Numbered from the stretch's first letter, positions 8,437-15,690 are shown. The stretch is DNA of 37,419 nucleotides from JAAYCI01 sp031548875 (GCA_031548875.1 JAVBQQ010000044.1:1-37419), one strand, 5' to 3'. Made by a program: numbers and translations. Notes: a model not told the origin generated them from the sequence alone.

Positions 8437-8643
8437 ATGAATTGTCCGCGCTGTGGCCACGATGATATCAAGACCATCACAAAGTCGCCGATGGGCGATG
8501 TGTGGGAGGTGTACGGCTGCCAGAAATGCTGGTACAGCTGGCGCTCCACCGAGACGATCCACATCCTCGACAAGTTCAAGCTGGATGACGAGAAGATCGC
8601 GAACATGCAGACGATTCCACCCGTCCCGCCGCTGAGAGACTGA
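8437..8643 (+). CDS. bsdD: Hydroxyarylic acid decarboxylase small subunit D (zinc-ribbon)
   Basis: This 68-aa protein has the BsdD/VdcD/ShdD layout: CPRCGHDD at the N-terminus, KSPMGDVWEVYGCQKC, WYSWRSTE and a C-terminal run ending IPPVPPLRD. Two CxxC pairs (CPRC and CQKC) suggest a small zinc ribbon. The family is about 75 aa and accompanies subunit C; its exact role in the decarboxylase is unclear. A strong Shine-Dalgarno (GGAGGGG) precedes the ATG. Its presence is the best evidence that the upstream UbiD protein is an aromatic hydroxy-acid decarboxylase. Confidence 0.92.
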   Translation: MNCPRCGHDDIKTITKSPMGDVWEVYGCQKCWYSWRSTETIHILDKFKLDDEKIANMQTIPPVPPLRD

Positions 8644-8729
8644 TTGATAGAACTTTATCCGTGTCCTGTCGCGCCCATAAAAATCGGGGGGGCAACAGCC
8701 GGGGCCGGTTCACCGCAAATCGACTAGAT

Positions 8730-8764
8730 AGCAGAAGGCCGTCCCTGTGGGACGGCCTTCTGCT
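8730..8764. terminator. Strong hairpin after the decarboxylase genes
   Basis: Perfect 16-bp arms (8730-8745 and 8749-8764) with a 3-base loop lie between the convergent ends of bsdD and the methyltransferase gene. No long T-run follows on either strand, so efficiency is uncertain, but position and stem argue for a shared terminator. Confidence 0.65.
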
Positions 8765-8839
8765 GTCATCTCGCCACATAGTCCACCGCCTGTTTCAGGT
8801 CTTCTTCAAAAGCCCGCAACGTTTTCGGCCTTCCTGTTC

Positions 8840-9568
8840 TTATTGTAGGCCGCGCACGTGCCACGCGGTGGCATCCACCACAAAAAGGCCCAATTCCTTG
8901 TGGTTTGGCAGATAGAGGGGGTAGTCCTCCCGGCCCGTTTCCCGGGCGTACCCGTCCAGAAAGCGCACGCGTTCCGCGTCCGGCGCTTCGGGCGCAAGGT
9001 CGCGTAGGAAGGCAAGACCATCGTCCCTGTTGCGCAAAGGCTGGCCGAATTCCAGCGCCTGGTGGATCAGGCGGTAAGGAACCCCCGCTTTTTCGAAAGC
9101 TTCCTGCACATCGGCTGCAGTGGCCTTGTGGGAATGCCGGCGCGTGCGGGGATACAAGCCGCCAGCGCTGTCCCAATCGGCCACATGCAGGGCGGTCCTC
9201 GTGCAGAGGGGCAGGTACGTCAGCACCTCGTCGCCACCGGCCCCAAAAAAGCAGAGCAGCAGTGCGTCAAACACCCCGGAGAGCGCCTGGGCGCTGCCGT
9301 GCACCACAGTAATGTTGCCCAGGCTTTGCTGTGCGGCCCTTTGACGCAACTCGCCAAGGACATCGGGGTCGATATCCACCGCCGTGACGCCGCGCAGGTG
9401 CGGCGCCAGCGCCAGACTGAGCAGGCCGGGGCCGCAGCCCAGGTCGCAGAGTGTGTCCCCCGCCCGCAGGTACGGCCGCAGAGCGCCGGCCAGTTCGTCG
9501 TGAAAACCGGTGTAGGCACTGGCTGCCAGGTACCAGCGAACGCGATCGGGATTCCATTGGTATGGCAT
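8840..9568 (-). CDS. Class I SAM-dependent methyltransferase
   Basis: The protein is 242 aa from the ATG at 9568; the open frame extends further upstream, but the ATG has AAGGGGG five bases before it and is followed by MPYQWNPDRVRWYLAAS. SAM-binding motif I is LCDLGCGPGLL (40-50), followed by GVTAVDIDPDVLGEL (motif II, acidic residue after the second beta strand) and NITVVHGSAQAL. The remaining C-terminal half gives no substrate clue. It is a single-gene unit with its own predicted promoter, divergent from the TipA-like regulator. Small-molecule methylation is likely; a resistance role linked to the neighbouring drug-sensing regulator is possible but unproven. Confidence 0.87.
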   Translation of the reverse strand: MPYQWNPDRVRWYLAASAYTGFHDELAGALRPYLRAGDTLCDLGCGPGLLSLALAPHLRGVTAVDIDPDVLGELRQRAAQQSLGNITVVHGSAQALSGVFDALLLCFFGAGGDEVLTYLPLCTRTALHVADWDSAGGLYPRTRRHSHKATAADVQEAFEKAGVPYRLIHQALEFGQPLRNRDDGLAFLRDLAPEAPDAERVRFLDGYARETGREDYPLYLPNHKELGLFVVDATAWHVRGLQ

Positions 9569-9609
9569 GCGCGCCCCCTTTCTGGTTTGTTTGCAGCGCG
9601 ACGAATAGT

Positions 9610-9638
9610 AGTATAGCACGAATACCGCAGAAAAACAA
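9610..9638 (-). promoter_or_regulatory. Predicted promoter of the methyltransferase gene
   Basis: Reading leftward, TTGTTT (9638-9633) and TATACT (9615-9610) are separated by 17 bp. They would give a leader of about 35 bases before the ATG at 9568. Confidence 0.6.
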
Positions 9639-9721
9639 TTCGTGGTATCGCCAGGGAATATACAGCGGATATCTCCTGGACTTTTGTTCCCCCTTGGGGG
9701 TTGCCCCTCTCTTTCCACACT

Positions 9722-9757
9722 GAAAAATCCATCGCAGCTCACACGGTTGCGATGGAT
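9722..9757 (-). terminator. Leftward hairpin with T-run upstream of the methyltransferase promoter
   Basis: Arms 9748-9757 and 9727-9736 form a 10-bp stem with an 11-base loop. On the - strand the stem runs into TTTTT. It lies outside the predicted methyltransferase transcript and behind the TipA-like gene, so what it terminates is unclear; it may shield the methyltransferase from leftward readthrough. Confidence 0.45.
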
Positions 9758-9796
9758 CTTTATTCCTGTTATAGTAAATTGTTTTCCTGAAAAACA

Positions 9797-9827
9797 TTGA
9801 CTCTTACGCTACGTTATGGTTTATACT
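9797..9827 (+). promoter_or_regulatory. MerR-type promoter with 19-bp spacer
   Basis: TTGACT (9797-9802) and TATACT (9822-9827) are separated by 19 bp. Such an over-long spacer is the classic layout of promoters activated by MerR-family proteins, which underwind the DNA. The spacer holds an imperfect dyad. It directly precedes the MerR/TipA-like gene, which indicates autoregulation. Confidence 0.75.
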
Positions 9828-9851
9828 GGATTTGCGAGGGAGGTGCCGTTT

Positions 9852-10592
9852 TTGAACATCCGAGAAGCGGCCGCTTTGAGCGGTATCAGTGTGCGCACAC
9901 TGCACCATTACGACCAGATCGCCCTGCTGCGCCCGGCCCGGCATCCCGTAAACGGATACCGGGACTATTCGACCGCAGACCTGGACCGGCTGCAGCAGAT
10001 CCTGTTCTTCCGGGAATGCGGGTTTTCCCTCGGGCAGATCGGGCGGCTGCTGGACAGCCCAGGATACGACCGGGGCGGGGCGCTTGCACTCCAGCGGAAA
10101 TACCTGCTGCACGAGAAAAACCGGATAGACGCGATGCTGGCCACCCTCGACAAAACCATACAGGCGTCAAAAGGAGAGATTTTTATGAGCAACACGGATA
10201 AATTCAAAGGGTTCGATTTTTCAAGCAATCCCTACGAGGAGGAGGCGCGCGAACTGTGGGGCGACGCGGCCGTGGACAAAAGCGGAGCCCGCATCGCTTC
10301 CCTGTCCGAGACAGGACGGGCGTGTGTTGAGCAGGAGATGGATGATATCTTCACCCGCCTGGCGGGGCTCCGCCACGAAGACCCTTCTTCCGAAAGCGTC
10401 CAGCAGGCAGTGGGTGGCTTCTACCAGTACCTGAACGTCAATTTCGGCAACCAATATTCGCCGGAGGCGTTTGCAGGCCTCGGCGAACTGTATGTGCAGG
10501 ACGAACGTTTCACCCGCAACATCGACCAGTTCGGCGAGGGACTGTCTGCTTTCCTTGCCAAAGCGATGGCCTTGTTCGCGGAAGGAGCATAG
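9852..10592 (+). CDS. MerR-family regulator with TipAS drug-binding domain (TipA-like)
   Basis: The start is the TTG at 9852, chosen because GGGAGGTG ends about six bases upstream and the product then opens exactly at the MerR helix-turn-helix: MNIREAAALSGISVRTLHHY. The 246-aa protein has the MerR HTH and wing at 1-70 (IALLRPARHPVNGYRDYS), a dimerisation helix at about 75-110, and a TipAS ligand domain from about 117 (FKGFDFSSNPYEEEARELWG to GLGELYVQDERFTRNIDQ). Streptomyces TipAL binds thiopeptide antibiotics and activates its own promoter; homologues respond to various drugs. An internal in-frame start with a strong ribosome-binding site could also give the ligand domain alone. The cysteine that TipAS uses to capture thiopeptides seems to be absent near NQYSPEAF, so the ligand may differ (by-eye alignment only). 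Confidence 0.92.
   Translation: MNIREAAALSGISVRTLHHYDQIALLRPARHPVNGYRDYSTADLDRLQQILFFRECGFSLGQIGRLLDSPGYDRGGALALQRKYLLHEKNRIDAMLATLDKTIQASKGEIFMSNTDKFKGFDFSSNPYEEEARELWGDAAVDKSGARIASLSETGRACVEQEMDDIFTRLAGLRHEDPSSESVQQAVGGFYQYLNVNFGNQYSPEAFAGLGELYVQDERFTRNIDQFGEGLSAFLAKAMALFAEGA
10171..10187 (+). promoter_or_regulatory. Internal ribosome-binding site and in-frame ATG giving a TipAS-like short product
   Basis: AAGGAG (10171-10176) stands 8 bases before ATG (10185-10187), in frame with the TipA-like protein. Translation from here would yield 135 aa (10185-10592), almost exactly the TipAS domain. Streptomyces tipA is known to make a similar short product from an internal start. Confidence 0.6.
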
Positions 10593-10631
10593 GGCCACAG
10601 CGGAAATAAGCTGGTTGGCGCGACCAGCGCG

Positions 10632-10675
10632 CAAAAGCGAACAGGCGGGCAGGAAAGCCCGCCTGTTCGCTTTTG
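10632..10675. terminator. Long perfect hairpin between TipA-like and AraC genes
   Basis: Perfect 19-bp arms (10632-10650 and 10657-10675) with a 6-base loop; the arm ends in TTTT on both strands. It is placed two bases past the convergent AraC stop and serves as a bidirectional intrinsic terminator. Confidence 0.85.
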
Positions 10676-10677
10676 TG

Positions 10678-11955
10678 TCACCCGTCCTGCACCCGGTACT
10701 GTCCCGGGGTGCACCCGTATTCCGCACGGAAGGCGCGAGCAAAGCTGCGCTCGCTGCCAAAGCCGGATGCCAGCGCAACGTCGCCGGCGGGCAGGGCGGT
10801 GCCGGCCAGAAGGCCGGCGGCCACCCACAGCCTCATCTGACGCACCAACGCTGCAAATGGAACATCAAAACATTTTTCTGCGGCTGCCGCCACCGTCGAT
10901 TCGCTCAGGTAGAGCGCCTGCGCCGCCGTTTTCGCGGTGATGGCCGAGCGATAGTTTTCGCCTACATACACAAGCAGGGCGCGGGCAGTGTCGCTGGGTT
11001 GGCGACGGGTGTGGGACGGTGTACCGGCCGGAATTCCTGTCTCCTCCCCTTCACGCGCTTCCCGGCGGCGCCATTCGTCCGGCGTGCAGCCCTTCACCGC
11101 TTTGAAGTTGCGGTAGAACGCAGCGGTGGAGGAGCAGCCCACATAGGCGGCGATGTAGGTCAGCGTCAGCTCCTCGTACTGCATCATGGAGCAGGCGTTG
11201 CGCACCCGCACGAGGGCCAGGTTCTGCTGGAAGTTCATGCCGGTCATCAAGCGCAGGGCGCGGTTCAGCTCGGCGGGGCCTAGCCCCACCACCGCTCCCA
11301 CAGCGGCTGCATCGATGTTGTGGTTGAAGTGGAAGTGGATGTACTGCAGCGCCGTCCAGGCGCGGCTGCGTCCGGCGGCAAGCCCCTGATCGATCTGTGC
11401 GAGGGCCGCCCGCTCGAACCAGTTGACCAGCCGCAGGATGCCGGCGAACAGCACCCTTTCGTAATGCAGGCGCTTTTCGGCGTTTTCACACTCCATCTCG
11501 ACCACCAGCGCGTCGGCCGCCGCGGCTTCGTCCGGCGGAAGCGCCAGGCAGGGCGGGCCCAGTTCCAGCGCCAGCACGCTCTGCGAAAGCTGGCGGTCGA
11601 TATTCAGGTACATCAGCATGCCCAGCGAATAGCGCAGGGTGGTGTATACGAGCGGCCCACCGTCCTTCTCCCGCTCCGTGCACTGCAGGGCATGGGCGTG
11701 GAAAGGGAACAACCAGGCAAGGCTGCCCGCCGCCAGTTCGAAGCGCACCCCGTTCACCACAAGCCGCCCCGCCCCGCTGTGCACGTACAGCATCTCTATC
11801 TCATCGTGCAGGTGCGCCGCCTCGTCGCCGTACAGCGTACAGCGACGGAGCGTCATCTCGCGGAAGCGCAGGTTCTCTTCAAAGTACAAGGCGCTTGTGA
11901 AAGGGCTTGTTTTGTCGAAGAGGCCGGTACGCTCTTCGCCCGGGTCCTGTGTCAT
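10678..11955 (-). CDS. AraC-family regulator with two complete C-terminal DNA-binding domains
   Basis: The start is the ATG at 11955, with AGGAGGT seven bases upstream; the open frame upstream of it is non-coding. The 425-aa protein has an N-terminal cupin-like sensor (about 45-90, LHDEIEMLYVHSGAGRLVVN and LFPFHAHAL), a helical linker, an AraC domain at about 200-298 (IAAYVGCSSTAAFYRNFKAV, CTPDEWRRRE) and a second AraC domain at about 323-422 (VALASGFGSERSFARAFRAE, CTPGQYR). Each has both helix-turn-helix units. Most AraC proteins are about 280-300 aa with a single such domain, so tandem DNA-binding heads are unusual. The gene is divergent from the ene-reductase/SDR fusion and is its probable regulator. 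Confidence 0.9.
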   Translation of the reverse strand: MTQDPGEERTGLFDKTSPFTSALYFEENLRFREMTLRRCTLYGDEAAHLHDEIEMLYVHSGAGRLVVNGVRFELAAGSLAWLFPFHAHALQCTEREKDGGPLVYTTLRYSLGMLMYLNIDRQLSQSVLALELGPPCLALPPDEAAAADALVVEMECENAEKRLHYERVLFAGILRLVNWFERAALAQIDQGLAAGRSRAWTALQYIHFHFNHNIDAAAVGAVVGLGPAELNRALRLMTGMNFQQNLALVRVRNACSMMQYEELTLTYIAAYVGCSSTAAFYRNFKAVKGCTPDEWRRREAREGEETGIPAGTPSHTRRQPSDTARALLVYVGENYRSAITAKTAAQALYLSESTVAAAAEKCFDVPFAALVRQMRLWVAAGLLAGTALPAGDVALASGFGSERSFARAFRAEYGCTPGQYRVQDG

Positions 11956-12025
11956 ACGCAGACCTCCTGCGGCAATGGTGCGGCGGTGTGTGGATGATAG
12001 GCAGCCGTTTGTTTCGGCTGCCTTT

Positions 12026-12054
12026 AGTATAGCCCCGCATCGCCGGCTTGTCAC
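12026..12054 (-). promoter_or_regulatory. Predicted promoter of the AraC gene
   Basis: Reading leftward, GTGACA (12054-12049) and TATACT (12031-12026) are separated by 17 bp, giving a leader of about 64 bases before the ATG at 11955. Confidence 0.65.
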
Positions 12055-12062
12055 CTCAAAAA

Positions 12063-12097
12063 TATCAAAATTGATAATTGTTTAGACTATTTTGTCT
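12063..12097. promoter_or_regulatory. Two inverted repeats in the AraC/ene-reductase divergent region
   Basis: TATCAA-AA-TTGATA (12063-12076) is a perfect dyad just upstream of the AraC -35. AGAC-N6-GTCT (12084-12097) follows. They lie in an AT-rich stretch between the divergent genes and are candidate operators. On the ene-reductase side, TTGACA (12125-12130) and TACAAT (12153-12158) are 22 bp apart, too far for unaided promoter use, so an activator may be needed. Confidence 0.4.
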
Positions 12098-12217
12098 GTT
12101 TGATTGTAAATCTGTTTTTTCATTTTGACATGCATCGCCTCTGGCGGCGTGATACAATGGAAGCAATCCGTTATCGTTAAAACAACTAGAATTTCCGACA
12201 AGAAATGGAGGCTTACT

Positions 12218-15200
12218 GTGCGTTATCCCAAGTTATTCTCCCCGCTGAAGATACGGAGCCTGGAGCTGAAAAACCGCGTTGTGATGCCTGCTATGGGCAC
12301 AAAATTCGCCAATACCGACCGCACGGTCAGCCGTCAGCTCATCGATTACCACGTGGCCCGCGCCAAAGGAGGCTGCGGATTGAATATCGTGGAGGTGGCC
12401 AGCGTACACGCGCTCTCCGCTCCGCGCAAATTCGTGGCCATCTACGACGACAGTTTCATCCCCGGGCTGAAGGAGCTGACCGACGCCATCCACGCAGCGG
12501 GGGGCAAGGCCTCCATCCAGCTGTGGCAGGGGGGCCTGGCCGCCGGCTTTGACGAGGCCTGCCAGATCATCCTGCCCAGCGACATGCCGGTGAGCGAGAC
12601 GATCACCATTCCCGCCGCCACCAAGGAGACGGTGGAAGAGGTCATCGCCTGCTTCGGAGCCGCGGCCAAGCGCGCGGCCGCCGCAGGGTTCGACTCAGTG
12701 GAGATCCACGGCGCGCACAACTATATGATCCACTCCTTCCTCTCCCCCTATTTCAACCACCGCACGGACGAATATGGCGGCAGCGCCGAAAACCGCGCCC
12801 GCTTCCCGTTGGCGGTCATCCGCGCGGTGCGCGAGAACCTGCCGGCGGACATGCCGGTGTTCATGCGCATCGGCGCGCACGACGATTTCCTGGAGGGAGG
12901 CCTTTCCATCGAGGATGTCATCACCTTCTGCAAACAGGCGGGCGAGGCCGGCGTGGACGTGCTGGACGTCTCCCGCGGCAACATCGTTTCAGCAGGCATC
13001 CAGTTCGAGGTGCCGCCCATCGACCTGCCCCGCGGCTTCAACGTGGAGAACGCCGCCCGCATCCGCAAGGAAACCGGCATGCTCACCATGGGCGTGGGCC
13101 GCATCAACGACCCCGACCAGGCTGAAGGATACCTGGAGGCGGACAAGTTGGACCTGATTGGCATGGGGCGCGCCCAACTGGCCGACCCGGACTTCTGTAA
13201 CAAGGCGCAAGAGGGCGACCCGGACGCCATCACCCGCTGCATCGGCTGCAACCAGGGCTGCTACGACGGCTTTGCCAACAAGGCCAGCCCACACATCACC
13301 TGCCTGATGAATCCAAGTGTGGGCCGCGAGGCGGAATACGCCCTGCATCGCGCTGCCAGCCCCAAGACGGTGCTGGTGGCAGGCGGTGGCCCGGCGGGCC
13401 TGGAGGCGGCCATCATCTTAAAGCAGCGCGGCCACAAGCCCATCCTGTGCGAACAGAGCGACCGGCTGGGCGGCCAGTTCCTGCTGGCAGGCGAAGCCCC
13501 GCGCAAACAGGAGATGAAGGAAGCTGCCATCCACATGGGCCGCGAGGTGGAGAAGCTGGGCGTGGACGTCCGGCTGAAAACCCCGGTAACACCCGCTCTC
13601 ATCGAAGAACTGAAACCGGATGCCGTCTTCTGCGCCATCGGCGCGGTGCCCATCGTGTTGAACGTGCCGGGGGGCGAGCTGCCAAACGTGTGCGACAGCC
13701 ATGACGTGCTGGACGGCCGCACCACCCCCAGTGGCCGGGTCGTGGTCATCGGCGGGGGGCTTGTGGGGCTGGAGGTGGCCGAGTTCCTGCAGGGCAGTGG
13801 CGCCACCGTTACCATCCTCGAGATGCTGGGCGAGGTGGGCGGCGACCTCGGAGATATCCGCAAGGCAACCGTGATGGGCAACATCTACGGCGAGGGCATA
13901 AACGTTGTCACCGGCGCCTCCTGCACCGGCATCACTGGCACGGCGGTGCAGATCGACCGGGACGGCGCGCCGGACGAGCTGCCCTGCGACTGGGCGGTGG
14001 TGGCCGTGGGCGCCAAAAGCCGGGATTCGAAGGACCTGGAGGCCGCCTGCCGCCGCCTGTCCATCCCCTGGTTCCTGCTGGGCGACGCCGCCAAGGCCCG
14101 CCGCGCGCTGAACGCCACCGCCGAGGCCGCCCGCTTTGCCCGCACCTTCGACGCACCGGAGGTGGCCGCCTGCGCCCTGCACACAAAGAAGGTGCTGCTG
14201 CTCACCGGCGCCACCGGCAGCATGGGCACCGAAGCGATGAAACAGATCCTCTCCCGCACCGACCACTTCCGCCTGCGGGTACTGGTGCGCCCCAGCGCGA
14301 AGAATACTGCCCGGATGAAGGACCACCTTTCAAACCCCGACCTCGAGATCGTGTGGGGCGACATGACGAGCTGGAACGACGTATTGCGGGCCGTCACCGG
14401 CGCCGACTATGTGCTGCACGTGGGGGCCTTCATCTCCCCGCAGGCAGACAAGTTCCCCAAGGAGAGCATCCTCGTCAACTACGGCTCCACCTGCAAGATC
14501 ATCGACGCCATCAAGGCCCAGCCGAACGCGGATGAGATGAAGCTCATCTACATCGGCACCGTGGCCGAAACGGGCGACCGCATGCCCCCCATCCACTGGG
14601 GCCGCTGCGGCGACCCCATCAAGGGCTCCATCTTCGACTACTACGCCGTGGGCAAGATCGCCGCCGAGCGCGCGGTCATCGAGAGCGGTCTCAAATACTG
14701 GGTCAGCCTGCGGCAGACGGGCATCATGCCGCCCAACCCCGCAAGCGGGCAGGAGCCCATCGGCATGCACCAACCGCTGCGCAACGAGCTTGAATGGGTC
14801 ACCAACATCGAGAGCGGCATCCTGTGCGCCAACGTGTGCGAAGAGTTTGTGCCCGAGGAGTTCTGGCGCAGGATATACAACATCGGCGGCGGCAAAAGCT
14901 TCCGCCTGTCCACCGTTCGGTACTACAACGACAACTTCGCCCCGCTTGGATTCACCATCCAGCAGGTGTTCGAACCGTGGTGGTTCGCCCGGCGCAACTT
15001 CCACGGCCAGTGGTACCTCGATTCCGACCTGCTCAACGACATCCTGCGCTTCCGCGTGATGAGCTATGAACAGTACCAGGGCGGCTACTGCGCAGAGATG
15101 GCCGAGATGCTGAAGAGCCCCATGGCCAAAGCCATGCTGCCCACCGCCGAGCAGATGCTGGGCCAGAACGGGCAGATCGCGCGCAAGGAGATGGGCACGC

Positions 15201-15676
15201 TGTGGATGCGCGAGAACAATAAGGAAGACTGGATGAACGCCTTCTACGGCGGCCGCGCGCATGCCGATGCCATGCCCCGCAGCTGGGACGAAGTGGACCT
15301 CTCCCCGCCAGGCGAAGAGGTGCTGCACATCGACCACGGCTACGACGAGGGCAAGGACTTTGCAAAGTTGGACGCTTCGGACATGAAGGCGGCGGCGGAG
15401 TTCCGCGGCGGGCAGTGCCTGTCCGCCACCGCGGGCGGCCCGTACGAAAAGCTGCGCTGGCGCTGCGCCTTCGGCCACGAGTTCGAGGCCAGCCCCATGC
15501 TGGTGCTGAAGGGCGGCCACTGGTGTCCCGAGTGCGAGCGCGCCGCCTGGAACTACGGCGAGATCGCCGCCCGCAACCCCTTCTTCAATCAGGTGTGGGC
15601 CCCGTTGCATGGGCCGGAGGAGACGTATGTTATTCCCAAAGAGGTGAACGACCTAAACTACCAAAAGGATTATTGA
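12218..15676 (+). CDS. Four-module fusion: OYE ene-reductase with 4Fe-4S and FAD/NAD domains, extended SDR reductase and C-terminal zinc ribbon
   Basis: The GTG at 12218 is chosen because TGGAGG ends six bases upstream and the product opens as an Old Yellow Enzyme (RYPKLFSPLKIRSLELKNRV). In the 1152 aa I see four modules. (1) An FMN barrel at about 3-335 with EIHGAHNYMIHSFLSP and RTDEYGGSAENRARF. (2) A 4Fe-4S motif CIGCNQGC with cysteines 341, 344, 348 and 362, then a flavoprotein pair with AGGGPAG (388-394) and VIGGGLVGLE (510-519), as in 2-enoate, 2,4-dienoyl-CoA, BaiCD and daidzein reductases. (3) An extended SDR with GATGSMG (664-670) and active-site YAVGK (809-813). (4) A zinc-ribbon-like end with C1083, H1087, C1103 and C1106. 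Modules 1-2 form a full-length reductase of about 650 aa; the SDR plus ribbon adds about 490 aa. A combined C=C and C=O reduction of an enone, lignan, flavonoid or steroid-like substrate is inference. Confidence 0.93.
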   Translation: MRYPKLFSPLKIRSLELKNRVVMPAMGTKFANTDRTVSRQLIDYHVARAKGGCGLNIVEVASVHALSAPRKFVAIYDDSFIPGLKELTDAIHAAGGKASIQLWQGGLAAGFDEACQIILPSDMPVSETITIPAATKETVEEVIACFGAAAKRAAAAGFDSVEIHGAHNYMIHSFLSPYFNHRTDEYGGSAENRARFPLAVIRAVRENLPADMPVFMRIGAHDDFLEGGLSIEDVITFCKQAGEAGVDVLDVSRGNIVSAGIQFEVPPIDLPRGFNVENAARIRKETGMLTMGVGRINDPDQAEGYLEADKLDLIGMGRAQLADPDFCNKAQEGDPDAITRCIGCNQGCYDGFANKASPHITCLMNPSVGREAEYALHRAASPKTVLVAGGGPAGLEAAIILKQRGHKPILCEQSDRLGGQFLLAGEAPRKQEMKEAAIHMGREVEKLGVDVRLKTPVTPALIEELKPDAVFCAIGAVPIVLNVPGGELPNVCDSHDVLDGRTTPSGRVVVIGGGLVGLEVAEFLQGSGATVTILEMLGEVGGDLGDIRKATVMGNIYGEGINVVTGASCTGITGTAVQIDRDGAPDELPCDWAVVAVGAKSRDSKDLEAACRRLSIPWFLLGDAAKARRALNATAEAARFARTFDAPEVAACALHTKKVLLLTGATGSMGTEAMKQILSRTDHFRLRVLVRPSAKNTARMKDHLSNPDLEIVWGDMTSWNDVLRAVTGADYVLHVGAFISPQADKFPKESILVNYGSTCKIIDAIKAQPNADEMKLIYIGTVAETGDRMPPIHWGRCGDPIKGSIFDYYAVGKIAAERAVIESGLKYWVSLRQTGIMPPNPASGQEPIGMHQPLRNELEWVTNIESGILCANVCEEFVPEEFWRRIYNIGGGKSFRLSTVRYYNDNFAPLGFTIQQVFEPWWFARRNFHGQWYLDSDLLNDILRFRVMSYEQYQGGYCAEMAEMLKSPMAKAMLPTAEQMLGQNGQIARKEMGTLWMRENNKEDWMNAFYGGRAHADAMPRSWDEVDLSPPGEEVLHIDHGYDEGKDFAKLDASDMKAAAEFRGGQCLSATAGGPYEKLRWRCAFGHEFEASPMLVLKGGHWCPECERAAWNYGEIAARNPFFNQVWAPLHGPEETYVIPKEVNDLNYQKDY

Positions 15677-15690
15677 TCCTCCGCACAGGA

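Noticed and set aside
6952..8562. A 536-residue open frame on the - strand opposite the UbiD gene
   Set aside because: Antisense shadow; His/Gly/Val/Asp-rich with no domain, whereas the + strand carries clear UbiD motifs.
12125..12217. N-terminal extension of the fusion enzyme from an upstream ATG at 12134 or the open frame from 12125
   Set aside because: The extension has no homology to OYE enzymes and no ribosome-binding site, while the GTG at 12218 has a well-placed GGAGG and starts at the usual family N-terminus.
14330..15610. A 426-residue open frame on the - strand opposite the SDR part of the fusion
   Set aside because: Antisense shadow of a region with GATGSMG and YAVGK motifs.
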